A stretch of 61,136 nt of DNA from the NCBI GenBank assembly GCA_016235165.1, contig JACRLX010000040.1, forward strand, positions 10,203 to 71,338, read 5' to 3'. Below are positions 10,757 to 19,189 of the stretch, in pieces. The notes under the pieces were generated by a model. The model saw only the letters and a list, made by a program, of their open reading frames with translations. It did not search any database and had not been told where the DNA came from. Within the stretch, counting starts at the first letter, position 1, and every line of letters starts with the position of its first letter. The DNA comes from Rhodocyclales bacterium. GTDB lineage: Bacteria > Pseudomonadota > Gammaproteobacteria > Burkholderiales > Rhodocyclaceae. The position numbers and the translations under genes are program-made.

Positions 10757-11638
10757 ATGGAGACTGCACGCGCAATTCTCTTTGCCGACATCGCCGGCAG
10801 CACCGGGCTTTACGAATCCAGCGGCGACACGGTCGCCATGGCAGCCGTGGTCGAGTGCGTCGCCAGCCTGAAGGACACCACCACGGCTTACGGCGGGCGC
10901 GTGGTCAAGACCATCGGTGACGAGGTGATGGCGATATTCGCCTCGGCCGGGCAGGCGATCCAGGCGGCGAACGCCATGCAGTCGCGCTTTGCCGACCTCG
11001 CCGGCGTCAAGGCCGGCATCAAGCTGAAGATAGGCCTGCATTACGGGCCGGTGATCGAGGCCGACGGCGACTGCTTTGGCGACACGGTCAACCTCGCCGC
11101 ACGCCTGACCAGCCTCGCCTCGCCGGAGCAGATCCTGACCTCGCATGAAACCTTCGAGGCTCTGCCCAACTACCTTCGCGCCACCTGCCGCAAGCTGTAT
11201 TCGACCTCGGTCAAGGGGCGCAAGGGCAAGGTGACCATCATCGAAGCCTTGTGGCGCCAGGATCAGGGGGAGACGATACTCTCCGACAACTCGGCGGTGG
11301 CCGAGGCCCATTACCGCGCGGCGACGATCGGCTTTCGCGGGCAGACTTGGCGGATCGACGAGGCGCAGCCGGAAGTCGTCATTGGCCGCGACCAGTCCTG
11401 CGCCGTCGTGGTCGACGTGGCTACCGCGTCGCGGCGCCATGCCAGCGTAATCCTGCGCAAGCAGAAAATCGTGATCGAGGACCATTCCAGCAACGGCACC
11501 TTCGTGCGCCTGCAAAATGGCCAGGAACTCCTGTTGCGCCGGGAAGACCTGGTGATCGCCGGCGCCGTGCTGGTCGGGCTCGGCGCCTCGCTGACCGCCG
11601 AGGGGCAGGAACCGCTGACGATCAGCATCGCCGGCTGA
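10757..11638 (+). CDS. Class III adenylate cyclase with C-terminal FHA domain
   Basis: 293 residues from ATG at 10757, placed just after a strong GGGGAGG. An upstream TTG at 10745 is in frame but would overlap that site. The catalytic domain covers about 1-165: metal-binding D11 and D55, the adenine-selecting K51 in KTIGDE, D109 in CFGDTVN, and N112/R116 for the transition state. The FHA domain (about 185-280) has GRDQSC, SRRHA and SSNGTF and should bind phosphothreonine peptides. It probably makes cAMP in the cytoplasm under control of a phosphorylated partner. No kinase gene is adjacent. The gene is divergent from the yej operon. Confidence 0.88.
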   Translation: METARAILFADIAGSTGLYESSGDTVAMAAVVECVASLKDTTTAYGGRVVKTIGDEVMAIFASAGQAIQAANAMQSRFADLAGVKAGIKLKIGLHYGPVIEADGDCFGDTVNLAARLTSLASPEQILTSHETFEALPNYLRATCRKLYSTSVKGRKGKVTIIEALWRQDQGETILSDNSAVAEAHYRAATIGFRGQTWRIDEAQPEVVIGRDQSCAVVVDVATASRRHASVILRKQKIVIEDHSSNGTFVRLQNGQELLLRREDLVIAGAVLVGLGASLTAEGQEPLTISIAG

Positions 11639-11649
11639 ACGGCGGCGGA

Positions 11650-11901
11650 CTACTGCAGGTAGGTGATTTCCATCTGCGAATCGAGGCCGGTGACCATGTC
11701 GAGGATATCGCCGGTGATGGCTTCGTCCTCGTCGCTCCAGGTGGCGTCGATGGCGGTGGATTCGGTCACCAGCGGCGTGATGTCGAAATCGACGAAGCGA
11801 TCGCCGACCTTGAGCACCCAGATGCCGGAAGGATGTTCGACCAGCTCCCAGTCGTCGGGAATCTCGAGTTCCGCGTTGAGTACGAGGGACAGCTTTTTCA
11901 T
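11650..11901 (-). CDS. Conserved hypothetical small acidic protein
   Basis: 83 residues. The start at 11901 is fixed by GGAG six bases upstream. An ATG at 11907 would touch that site. The protein is acidic (LEIPDDWELVEHPSGIWVLKVGDRF, then ATWSDEDEAITGDILDMV), with no signal peptide, cysteine or helix-turn-helix. No family was recognised. It is convergent with the cyclase gene, with 11 bp between stops. Confidence 0.65.
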   Translation of the reverse strand: MKKLSLVLNAELEIPDDWELVEHPSGIWVLKVGDRFVDFDITPLVTESTAIDATWSDEDEAITGDILDMVTGLDSQMEITYLQ

Positions 11902-11963
11902 GTGCATCTCCGGCATTCGTGGCAAGGCCACCATGCTAATCGATCCCGGCGGGACGGGGTAGG

Positions 11964-12296
11964 ATGCCGCAACATTCGGCCGTGGCGACGCGCGCCCTGC
12001 GCGACGCCACACCCAAGCGCCTGGCCATCCTCGGCTCGGGCGCGCTGGCACGCAGCCATGCGCTGGCACTGGCCGCCGTGGCGCATGCGGTCGGCGCGCC
12101 GCGCCCAGCCTGGCGCGAACTCGACGACGAGGCAATGGAGAACTACGTGATCGCCGACAACCGGCAGGCGGCGGAAAACGAATCCGGCGACGTGATTCTT
12201 TCCGGCGCGACGGTGCACTGCGAAATCGGCGAGGTGCTGGTCGGCGAGGTCGCGGTACCCGCCGGACGCACCGTCATCTTCAAGGCGCTGGGATAG
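11964..12296 (+). CDS. Hypothetical protein, possibly interrupted by an in-frame TAG
   Basis: 110 residues, no recognised family. Codon third positions are strongly GC, as in real genes here. The C-terminal half (DVILSGATVHCEIGEVLVGEVAVPAGRTVIFKALG) looks like a beta-rich fold. The N-terminus is Ala/Arg-rich and its start is uncertain. After the TAG at 12294-12296 the same frame continues with coding-like codons for 19 more residues and stops with TAA at 12354-12356, so the gene may once have been longer. Confidence 0.4.
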   Translation: MPQHSAVATRALRDATPKRLAILGSGALARSHALALAAVAHAVGAPRPAWRELDDEAMENYVIADNRQAAENESGDVILSGATVHCEIGEVLVGEVAVPAGRTVIFKALG

Positions 12297-12352
12297 GCGG
12301 TGGAAGATGCCGTCGCCGCGCGCATCGTGTACGCGGCGGCGTTGGCCGAACG

Positions 12353-13126
12353 CTAATTCATACCCGCCCGGCGCGCCCGCTGCCAGGCCTGCACCGCCTG
12401 GTTGGCGTGGGCGAACATCGGCTCGGAAACCTCGCGCGGCAGGTTCTGGCGCAGCGCGGTGAATAGCGCAGCGTTGATCTCGCGTGCCAGCTCGGTGCTT
12501 GCCGCCGCCTCGCTCAGGCAGCGCAGCTGGATGTGGGCCAACGCGTCGGCGACGAAGCGCCAGCCCAGCAGCGGCATCTTCACCGTCAGCGCCACCATCA
12601 TGCCACCCAGGGCAGCGAGCAGCGTCTCGGCCTCGGCGCGCTCCTCGCAGGCGATCATCGCGTGCCACAGGCCGAGGTGGATGTTACGCCGCAGGTCCAT
12701 CTTGAAATCGACGGCACTGCCCTCGCCGGCCTCGATCGCGGCAAAGGCCCGCTGGAAACGCGCGTCGGCCGCCGCGTCGAGCCCGGTGCGCAATTCGCCC
12801 AGCAGTTCGCTGATGCCGGGTATCGCCGAGAGGCGGAAGGCCTGGCACCAGGCCAGGCCCCACTGATCGATTCCGGCCAGCAGCAGCGCCAGGCGCAGCG
12901 CGCGGGCCTCGTCGTCGTCACCGGCCTGCGCCCAGTTGCGCGAGAGGCGCGCAATCTCGGCCACGGCGCCGCGCAAGGCGGGCTCGTCCTGCTCCAGGGT
13001 CAGGCGGAACAGGCGCGTGAAGGCGTCCTGTGCCATACGCGCAGCAAGGCGCTGTATCTCGGGTGGCACCCGTGGCGCCAGGGTGTCGGGCGGCAGGGAA
13101 AACTCCATGCCGGTGGTTTCGCTCAT
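12353..13126 (-). CDS. Hypothetical alpha-helical protein
   Basis: 257 residues from ATG at 13126 (MSETTGMEF). Predicted mostly helical and Ala/Leu/Arg-rich, with no signal peptide or clear membrane segment. Repeated motifs of the type RLFRLTLEQ, EIARLSRNWAQA and ALFTALRQNL suggest a helical-repeat scaffold. No family was recognised and no catalytic motif can be pointed to. It is divergent from the S4-RbgA pair and convergent with the preceding hypothetical gene, whose extended frame ends at its stop codon. Confidence 0.65.
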   Translation of the reverse strand: MSETTGMEFSLPPDTLAPRVPPEIQRLAARMAQDAFTRLFRLTLEQDEPALRGAVAEIARLSRNWAQAGDDDEARALRLALLLAGIDQWGLAWCQAFRLSAIPGISELLGELRTGLDAAADARFQRAFAAIEAGEGSAVDFKMDLRRNIHLGLWHAMIACEERAEAETLLAALGGMMVALTVKMPLLGWRFVADALAHIQLRCLSEAAASTELAREINAALFTALRQNLPREVSEPMFAHANQAVQAWQRARRAGMN

Positions 13127-13183
13127 GCTCGAATTCCGTTCTTGAAAGCCACCATTATGCGGACCAGCCTGCTCGCCGGCCAG

Positions 13184-13210
13184 CTCGCCGTGGCGCCAGC
13201 GCCGACTTTC
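13184..13210 (+). repeat. Family-2 repeat, weak copy
   Basis: TCGCCGTGG followed by CGCCAGCGCCGACTTTC matches one full arm and part of the other arm of the 30-bp consensus. It is in the intergenic promoter region between the hypothetical gene at 13126 and the S4-domain gene. Confidence 0.5.
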
Positions 13211-13286
13211 GGCCCGGCCGGAGAGGCGACGGCGTACAAAGGGCAACCGAGGGGTCGCGACTATAATCCGCGCCTCCGGAGCCCCC

Positions 13287-13517
13287 ATGACCACCCAGCG
13301 CTTTCCGCTTCAGGGCGAGTTCATCGAACTCAACGTCCTCCTCAAACTGCTCGCGCTGGCCCCTTCCGGCGGCGCGGCGAAGGCCTTGATCGCTGGCGGC
13401 GAAGTCCGTGTCGACGGCGCGGTGGAAACCCGCATCCGGCGCAAGCTGCGCGCGGGCAATGTCGTCAGCGTGGCCGGAACGGAAATCACGATCGCGGCTG
13501 AGGGCGAATTGCCATGA
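13287..13517 (+). CDS. S4-domain RNA-binding protein (YbcJ-like)
   Basis: 76 residues, nearly all of it one S4 RNA-binding fold: GEFIELNVLLKLLALAPSGG (9-28), then AKALIAGGEVRVDGAVETR and RRKLRAGNVVSV. This is the length and motif order of YbcJ/YaaA-type stand-alone S4 proteins, thought to bind structured RNA such as rRNA. The stop overlaps the start of the downstream GTPase gene as ATGA, so the two are probably translationally coupled, which supports a ribosome-related role. Confidence 0.85.
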   Translation: MTTQRFPLQGEFIELNVLLKLLALAPSGGAAKALIAGGEVRVDGAVETRIRRKLRAGNVVSVAGTEITIAAEGELP

Positions 13518-14398
13518 GCATACAGTGGTTCCCCGGCCACATGACTTCGGCGCGCAAGAAGGCGGCCGAGACCATGGCGCAGACCGACGTGGTGATCGAG
13601 GTGCTCGACGCGCGCCTGCCCGAGGCCAGCAGCAACCCGATGATCCGCGAGCTGCGCCTGGCGCGGCAGCGGCCCTGCCTCAAGCTGCTGAACAAGGCCG
13701 ACCTCGCCGACCCGGAGGCCACCCGCGCCTGGCTGGATTTCTACAATGCCCAGCCCGGCGTCAAGGCGGTGGCCATCTCCTGCAAGAAGCCGGGCGACGC
13801 GACGCGCGTGCCGGCACTGTGCAAGACCCTGGCGCCGCACCGCAAGGACGGCATCAAGCCGCTGCGCATGCTGATCATGGGCATTCCCAACGTCGGCAAA
13901 TCAACACTGATGAATGCCCTGCTCAAGCGTCGCGTCGCCGCCGTCGGCGACGAGCCGGCGGTGACCAAGTCGCAGCTCTCGCAGGATCTCGGCCCGACCA
14001 TGAGCATCACCGACACGCCGGGCCTGATGTGGCCGAAGATCGCCCATGACAGCGACGGCTACATGCTGGCCGCCAGCCACGCCATCGGCCGCAACGCGGT
14101 GATCGACTCGGAAGTGGCGGCCTTCCTCGGCGCACTCCTGCTGGAACGCTATCCCGGCCTGCTGGCGGCGCGCTACCAGCTCGACGAAGCGGGTGCCGAC
14201 GGCATCGGCGTGGTCGAGGCGGTGGCCAGGAAACGCGGCTGCATCACGCGTACCCGCCATGGCAGCGAACTCGACCTGGAAAAGGCAGCGATGATCCTGC
14301 TCACGGATTATCGCGATGGCAGGCTCGGGCGCATCAGCCTGGAAACGCCGGCCAGCCGATCCGCCATGCTGGCGCAAGCGATAGCCGAGGAATCCTGA
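13514..14398 (+). CDS. rbgA: Ribosome biogenesis GTPase (RbgA/YlqF family)
   Basis: 294 residues. The family-specific N-terminus IQWFPGHMTSARKK is intact. G motifs are circularly permuted: G4 (LNKADL, about 60-65) comes before G1 (GIPNVGKST, about 121-129), G2 region and G3 (DTPG). The C-terminal helical domain is present. In Bacillus RbgA this enzyme helps assemble the late 50S subunit. In proteobacteria the role is inferred by homology. It is coupled to the S4 gene upstream and ends 24 bp before the cytochrome gene on the other strand. Confidence 0.92.
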   Translation: MSIQWFPGHMTSARKKAAETMAQTDVVIEVLDARLPEASSNPMIRELRLARQRPCLKLLNKADLADPEATRAWLDFYNAQPGVKAVAISCKKPGDATRVPALCKTLAPHRKDGIKPLRMLIMGIPNVGKSTLMNALLKRRVAAVGDEPAVTKSQLSQDLGPTMSITDTPGLMWPKIAHDSDGYMLAASHAIGRNAVIDSEVAAFLGALLLERYPGLLAARYQLDEAGADGIGVVEAVARKRGCITRTRHGSELDLEKAAMILLTDYRDGRLGRISLETPASRSAMLAQAIAEES

Positions 14399-14422
14399 AG
14401 CGCCCTGGGGCGCCAACAACGG

Positions 14423-15364
14423 CTACTTGCTGTGACAGGTGAGGCAGATGGTGCTGCCCGAGGCCGTCTTGCGCAGGAAGGAAGGCAGGAAGGCGCTGCC
14501 CGTGCCGGCCGAAGGCACGCCATGGGGATCATGGCAGGAGCCGCATTCCACTTCGGCGCCCTGGCCGGTGTCGTACATGCGGATCTCCGATTTCTGCAAG
14601 CGACCGTCGCCGTTCTCGTCGAAGAACAAGGTGGTACCGCCCGTCTTGGCGACGGAACCGTTCGGGGTTTTCCAGTCCGTGCCGCCGCCCGTGGTGGCGG
14701 GGTAGGTCACGCCGACCGGATGATCGTTGCGCAGGTCGGTGCCGATGGCGAATACGGTGAAGTCGGTCGCGGTCGGCGCAATGATGGCGCCGAAGCCTGT
14801 CGGATTGTGGCAAACCAGACACTCGGTGGAACTGAGGCCGAGATGGGAACCGACCGATGAGCCGCTCGGCTGCCAGGTTTCGAGGAAGGCGAAATTTGGA
14901 TTCGAGCTGTACTTGCCGGCGCCGGGCATGTTCATCACCGCGTCCACCGCCTGCTGGCCATCGTGGCACGAAAGGCACACCAGCGAGGAGCCGCCGGGCT
15001 GGGAATAGGACTGCGAGGCGCCGGTGCCAAGCAGGTTGTAGGTGGTATAGGTGGTACTGGGAATGGCACGGTTCCACAGCGGCGCGGCAATGGTGTTGTT
15101 GGCGCCGTGCGGGGTATGGCAATACACGCAGACCTGGCCGTAATCGTTGCGCGAGGTGTCCATTTGCCCCGCGCCGCCGGCATTCGGACCGCCGCTCAAC
15201 AGATCGACGCCGGTCTTGGAGCGTTGCGTCATGTTGTGGCGGGTATTGACGATGCTGTTCATGTTGCTGAACTCGGTCGGCCGGTCGGGCCCGCCCCAGG
15301 CCGTTGTCATGACAACAAGCTGGACAGCAACCGCCGCCATTATGCGATACAGATTATTGCGCAT
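14423..15364 (-). CDS. Periplasmic pentaheme cytochrome c with an EF-hand-like loop
   Basis: 313 residues from ATG at 15364, preceded by a strong AGGAGGAGG. Residues 1-24 are a signal peptide ending TAWG. Five CxxCH heme-binding motifs lie at 79-83, 130-134, 182-186, 274-278 and 307-311, the last at the extreme C-terminus. Between hemes 3 and 4, residues 249-260 (DENGDGRLQKSE) match an EF-hand calcium loop at positions 1, 3, 5, 6 and 12. The spacing resembles the doubled-CXXCH (NapC/NrfB-like or octaheme-like) exported cytochromes. The electron partner is unknown. It is divergent from an NHL lipoprotein gene with which it may be co-regulated. Confidence 0.88.
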   Translation of the reverse strand: MRNNLYRIMAAVAVQLVVMTTAWGGPDRPTEFSNMNSIVNTRHNMTQRSKTGVDLLSGGPNAGGAGQMDTSRNDYGQVCVYCHTPHGANNTIAAPLWNRAIPSTTYTTYNLLGTGASQSYSQPGGSSLVCLSCHDGQQAVDAVMNMPGAGKYSSNPNFAFLETWQPSGSSVGSHLGLSSTECLVCHNPTGFGAIIAPTATDFTVFAIGTDLRNDHPVGVTYPATTGGGTDWKTPNGSVAKTGGTTLFFDENGDGRLQKSEIRMYDTGQGAEVECGSCHDPHGVPSAGTGSAFLPSFLRKTASGSTICLTCHSK

Positions 15365-15485
15365 CGCTCGCCTCCTCCTCTTGTTATGCCGATGAATTGT
15401 ATTCGATTGCGGCCGGGATTGGAATGGGGAAATCGATGAAAACCTTGCCGGACGCGGGATTCGAGGCAATGCCATGGCGTCATAG

Positions 15486-15514
15486 CGAGAACCATAGAGC
15501 ATGAATTGTTCTCG
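15486..15514. promoter_or_regulatory. Inverted repeat, candidate operator between divergent genes
   Basis: CGAGAAC (15486-15492), 15 bp, GTTCTCG (15508-15514). It lies in the 255-bp region shared by the cytochrome and NHL lipoprotein genes, about 105 bp from the lipoprotein start and 120 bp from the cytochrome start. The symmetry is exact but no regulator is assigned. Confidence 0.4.
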
Positions 15515-15619
15515 TCGAAAGCACTTCCCGAAGTTGAGAATTCCCTTCCGGCGTGAACTTACTGCGTAGAATCTCCCGCCGTCGCAACAATCACTACACA
15601 AGCGGGAGGACTGCGCAGG

Positions 15620-16753
15620 ATGCTTTCGGCGCGACTGGTGAATCTGTGCTTTTGCCGAAAGGTGGGCGACGGATTGGCGTGCCTTGCCGTGATTCTCGCA
15701 GCCTCGGCCTGCGCCCCGCACAAAAAGCCGGAGGCCGCCGCCAAGGCCGCCGAGCCGACACTGCTGTGGCCGCAGCCGCCCGATCAGCCGCGTTTCGAAT
15801 ACGAAACCATCCTCCAGTCCGCCGCCGACATCACCATCGTCTCCGAATCGGAGCGTTGGCAACGCGCGATTCGCGGCTTGTCAGGTGCCGTCAGCGATGC
15901 GCCCGTGATCAGTCGCCCGACCGCCATCGCCAGCCGCAAGGGGCGGATTTATGCCGCCGAGCCGTCGGTCAAGGCAATCACGGTATTCGACATTCCGCGC
16001 CAGAAGATCTTCCGCTTCGGCCAGCGCGACCCGAACCTGCTGAAGCGCCCCCAGGCACTGGCAGTCGACGACAAGGACCGCATCTACGTGCTCGACACCC
16101 AGTTGCGCAAGGTCATGATCTTCGACGACATGGGACTGTTCCTGCATTCGCTGCCGATTGCCGCGAAGCTGTCCAGCCCCGCCGGCATCGCCGTCAGCGG
16201 CGACGGAGAGACCATCTACCTGGTGGACCGGGGCAGCGTGGAAGGTGACGATCACCGCGTCGTGGCACTGGCGCGCGACGGCAAGGAGCGCTTCGAACTC
16301 GGCCCCCGCGGCAGCGGCCCCGGCCAGTTCAATATTCCCCTGGCGGCGGCAACCGCGCCGGATGGAACCCTGTACGTCGTCGATTCGGGGAATTTCCGCA
16401 TCCAGGCCTTTACCCCGGCGGGCAAGTTCAAGTTCCAGTTCGGCGGCATCGGCACCGGCATTGGCAACTTTGCCCGACCAAGGGCCATCGCGGTCGACGT
16501 CGAAGGCAAGGTTTTCGTCGGCGACGGCGGTTTCAACAACGTCCAGGTCTTCAGCCCGTCCGGAGATCTGCTGATGCCGCTCGGTCGCCTCGCTCGCGAC
16601 CCGGGTCCGGGCAATTTCGCCTTGCTGGCCGGAATCGCGGTGGACGAAACCAGGCGCCTGTATGTACTCGATCACTATTTCCGCAAGATCGAGGTCTATC
16701 GCCGGCTCGGCGACGAGGAAGGGAAACTCAAGGCGCGCGCGATCCGGCGTTAG
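15620..16753 (+). CDS. NHL-repeat beta-propeller lipoprotein
   Basis: 377 residues. A hydrophobic N-terminus ends in a lipobox-like ASAC (about 29-32), suggesting a lipid-anchored periplasmic protein. The rest is a six-bladed propeller of NHL type: PTAIASRKGRIYAAEPSV, PQALAVDDKDRIYVLDT, PAGIAVSGDGETIYLVD, PLAAATAPDGTLYVVDSGN, PRAIAVDVEGKVFVGDGG and LAGIAVDETRRLYVLDH. NHL propellers bind proteins or sugars rather than catalyse. Such genes often accompany multiheme cytochromes, and here one is directly divergent. A partner role in that electron-transfer system is inference. Confidence 0.82.
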   Translation: MLSARLVNLCFCRKVGDGLACLAVILAASACAPHKKPEAAAKAAEPTLLWPQPPDQPRFEYETILQSAADITIVSESERWQRAIRGLSGAVSDAPVISRPTAIASRKGRIYAAEPSVKAITVFDIPRQKIFRFGQRDPNLLKRPQALAVDDKDRIYVLDTQLRKVMIFDDMGLFLHSLPIAAKLSSPAGIAVSGDGETIYLVDRGSVEGDDHRVVALARDGKERFELGPRGSGPGQFNIPLAAATAPDGTLYVVDSGNFRIQAFTPAGKFKFQFGGIGTGIGNFARPRAIAVDVEGKVFVGDGGFNNVQVFSPSGDLLMPLGRLARDPGPGNFALLAGIAVDETRRLYVLDHYFRKIEVYRRLGDEEGKLKARAIRR

Positions 16754-16756
16754 GCC

Positions 16757-17560
16757 CTAAAACGCGTCCAGTCTTGGTTCAGCGAGATTCAGCGCCGAAT
16801 CGACGAAGTGAAACAGGACAGTAGGCGGATGCCATCCGGGAGCAGAACGCAGCACCTTTTTCACTGAGTCGTTCATCATTACCGCGATGCGGTAATTGGC
16901 GGGAAACGTCCTGTCCCAGCGCGGCAGGATTTTCTTGATGTAGTCGAGTTCATGCTCCTCGCGCTGGATGATGCCCATGGTCTCCAGCAGGCTCAATTTT
17001 GGCCAGTGTTCGCCACCCGGTCGCCCGCGGGTCACGATGCCCATGAAGCGCTCGAAATCGGCAAAGTAGGGGTCGGAAGGCTCGATCATCCTGCCATTGG
17101 AATAGATGGCGTCCATCAGGTAGGTGACCGTGAAATCGCGTGGAGAACGCTTCGACCACTGGTAAATGATGTCGTGCAGCGCCGCCGACATGCAGAGTTC
17201 GAGATGGCCGCCGACGATATAGACGTGGGAGGCGGTGACTTCGAAGCGGATCTCGCCGCCCTGCGAATACACCCAGTGATCCGGGTAGCAGTCCGCCATG
17301 AAATAGAACTCGTCCGGGGTGTCGTCCTGCAGGTAGATCACCGGAATCTTGCGGCTCTTGGCAAAGCGCACCGCCTCATCGACGCCGCGCTTGGTGGCAA
17401 AACGCGCATCGTAGGTGGAGGACTGATGGACCACGATCATCACCGAGTCGTCGGCGATCCTGACCTGGTCGGGCGGCGTGAGCGGGTGATTGCGGCATGC
17501 CCCAAGCGCCGGCAGCGCAAGCAGCACCAGGTACAACAGCGACAGCAGACGGAAGAACAT
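16757..17560 (-). CDS. Hypothetical lipoprotein
   Basis: 267 residues from ATG at 17560. The N-terminus MFFRLLSLLYLVLLALPALGAC has a canonical LGAC lipobox, so the mature protein should be lipid-anchored. No family was recognised. Visible features are an alpha/beta-like core (RIADDSVMIVVHQSSTYDA, RKIPVIYLQDD, HVYIVGGHLELC), which resembles an isochorismatase-like or HAD-like sandwich without clear catalytic motifs, and acidic residues in TPDEFYFMADCYPDH. It is convergent with the NHL lipoprotein gene, with only 3 bp between stops. Confidence 0.65.
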   Translation of the reverse strand: MFFRLLSLLYLVLLALPALGACRNHPLTPPDQVRIADDSVMIVVHQSSTYDARFATKRGVDEAVRFAKSRKIPVIYLQDDTPDEFYFMADCYPDHWVYSQGGEIRFEVTASHVYIVGGHLELCMSAALHDIIYQWSKRSPRDFTVTYLMDAIYSNGRMIEPSDPYFADFERFMGIVTRGRPGGEHWPKLSLLETMGIIQREEHELDYIKKILPRWDRTFPANYRIAVMMNDSVKKVLRSAPGWHPPTVLFHFVDSALNLAEPRLDAF

Positions 17561-17870
17561 GGAACCGGATTCAGATTCAGGATGCGGGCGGAGGATTTTT
17601 AAATATCCGGCAGAGCAATTCCATCGGGGAGCCCCCGAGTTCCACGCCACCGCATTCCGCAGTGCAGCATTTATCGAAAGGGCTCCCGAAACCGCCCGAA
17701 CCGGCCAGCTGGCCGACAGACCTGTGGAGAAACTTGCGGATAAAGCGGTTTACAGAGGCAGCGACTATCAGTATAGTTTCGCTTGTATTACAGAACTATG
17801 TTCCGCTATGCAGAATCGCACCGATGGCATCGGCCGGTTCAAAACATTCCAATACCCGGAGGAGAACAGC
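17561..17870. other. 310-bp intergenic region upstream of the liv operon
   Basis: No gene seen. It contains the sigma70-type promoter at 17749-17777, about 87 nt of leader and a good ribosome binding site (GGAGGAG at 17858-17864) before livK. Confidence 0.7.
17749..17777 (+). promoter_or_regulatory. Sigma70-type promoter for livK and the catabolic cluster
   Basis: TTTACA (17749-17754), exactly 17 bp, TATAGT (17772-17777). Transcription would start near 17784, giving a leader of about 87 nt before livK at 17871. Both hexamers are within one or two bases of consensus and the local sequence is more A+T-rich than its surroundings. Confidence 0.65.
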
Positions 17871-19109
17871 ATGACGCAGAGCACTTTCCGCAGTCTGGCC
17901 CTTGCCGCAAGCCTTGCACTGATGGGCGGCGGCGCCTACGCCCAGGTCAGGATCGCCTACATCGATCCGCTCTCCGGGCCCTTCGCCAATGTCGGCGAGG
18001 CCGGCCTCAAGGGCTTCAAGGAGGCCGCCGAGATCCTGGTGAACCAGAAGGGCGGCATCATGGGCCAGAAGCTGGAATTCACCGGCTTCGACAACAAGGG
18101 CAGCCCGCAGGAAACCCAGATCCAGTTGAAGGCGGCGATCGACCAGGGCTTCCGCTTCGTCACCCTGGGCAACGGCTCCGGCGCCGCGCATTCGCTGATC
18201 GACGCGGTCAACAAGTGGAACGCGCGCAACCCGGACAAGACCGTGCTGTTCTTCAACTACGCCGCCGTCGACCCGACGCTGACCGGCGAAAAATGCAGCT
18301 TCTGGCACTTCCGCTTCGACGCCAACACCGAAATGAAGATGGAGGCGATCACCAACTTCATGGAAAACGACAAGAAGATCAAGAAGGTCTTCATCATCGG
18401 CCAGGACTATGCCCACGGCCATCAGGTGGCCAAGGCCGCCAAGGAAATGCTGGCGAAGAAGCGCAAGGACGTCAAGATCGTCGGCGAGGACCTGCACCCG
18501 ATCGGCCGCGTCAAGGATTTCGCCCCCTACATCGCCAAGATCAAGGCTTCCGGCGCCGACACCGTGATCACCGGCAACTGGGGCAACGATCTCTCGCTGC
18601 TGATCAAGGCGGCCAAGGATGCCGGGCTCAAGAGCCGCTTCTACACCTATTACGCGGGCGGCCTGGGCACACCGCAGGCCATGGGCGCGGCCGGCGAAAA
18701 CCAGGTGCTGCAACTGACCGAATGGCACATGAACGTGCCGACCAAGAACACCGAGAAGTTTGCCCTCGACTTCAACAAGAAGTATCCCGGTGTCTGGTTC
18801 TACTACCTGCGGGTCAACAACATGGTGCAGATGGTGGCCCAGGCGATGAACACCGCCAAGTCTACCGACCCGAAGGCCGTGGCCCTGGCGCTGGAAGACA
18901 TGCGCTTCCAGGTCGACACGGGCGAGGTCTGGATGCGCAAGAGCGACCACCAGGCCATGCAGCCGCTGTACATCTCGATTTTCAGCAAGGCCGACGGCAA
19001 GACGGTGAAGCATGATTCCGAAGGCACGGGTTACGGCTGGAAGACCCTGGCCACGATCTCGCAACGCGATTCGCAACTGCCGACCGCCTGCATCATGGAA
19101 AGACCCTGA
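17871..19109 (+). CDS. livK: Branched-chain amino acid-type ABC transporter, periplasmic substrate-binding protein
   Basis: 412 residues from ATG at 17871. The first 24 are a signal peptide ending AYA. The mature protein starts QVRIAYIDPLSGPFANVGEAGLKGF, typical of type I periplasmic binding proteins of the LivK/HAAT class, with two Rossmann-like lobes and DYAHGHQVAKAAKEM in the hinge region. In this context the ligand is more likely an organic acid or related carbon source than a branched-chain amino acid, because the downstream genes encode CoA-ester catabolism. The gene is first in the liv cluster and is separated from livH by 235 bp of hairpin-rich sequence. Confidence 0.9.
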   Translation: MTQSTFRSLALAASLALMGGGAYAQVRIAYIDPLSGPFANVGEAGLKGFKEAAEILVNQKGGIMGQKLEFTGFDNKGSPQETQIQLKAAIDQGFRFVTLGNGSGAAHSLIDAVNKWNARNPDKTVLFFNYAAVDPTLTGEKCSFWHFRFDANTEMKMEAITNFMENDKKIKKVFIIGQDYAHGHQVAKAAKEMLAKKRKDVKIVGEDLHPIGRVKDFAPYIAKIKASGADTVITGNWGNDLSLLIKAAKDAGLKSRFYTYYAGGLGTPQAMGAAGENQVLQLTEWHMNVPTKNTEKFALDFNKKYPGVWFYYLRVNNMVQMVAQAMNTAKSTDPKAVALALEDMRFQVDTGEVWMRKSDHQAMQPLYISIFSKADGKTVKHDSEGTGYGWKTLATISQRDSQLPTACIMERP

Positions 19110-19189
19110 ACCGGGCGAGCCGGAGCGGCAGAGGAGAACTTTCCCCTGGGCACGTTCCGGCTCACCCTCCCAACCGCTACGCGGCCCAC

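Noticed and set aside
15881-16675. Long minus-strand frames opposite the NHL lipoprotein and other genes
   Set aside because: GC-rich DNA gives long antisense frames. These show His/Asp/Arg-rich, low-complexity translations and no domain.
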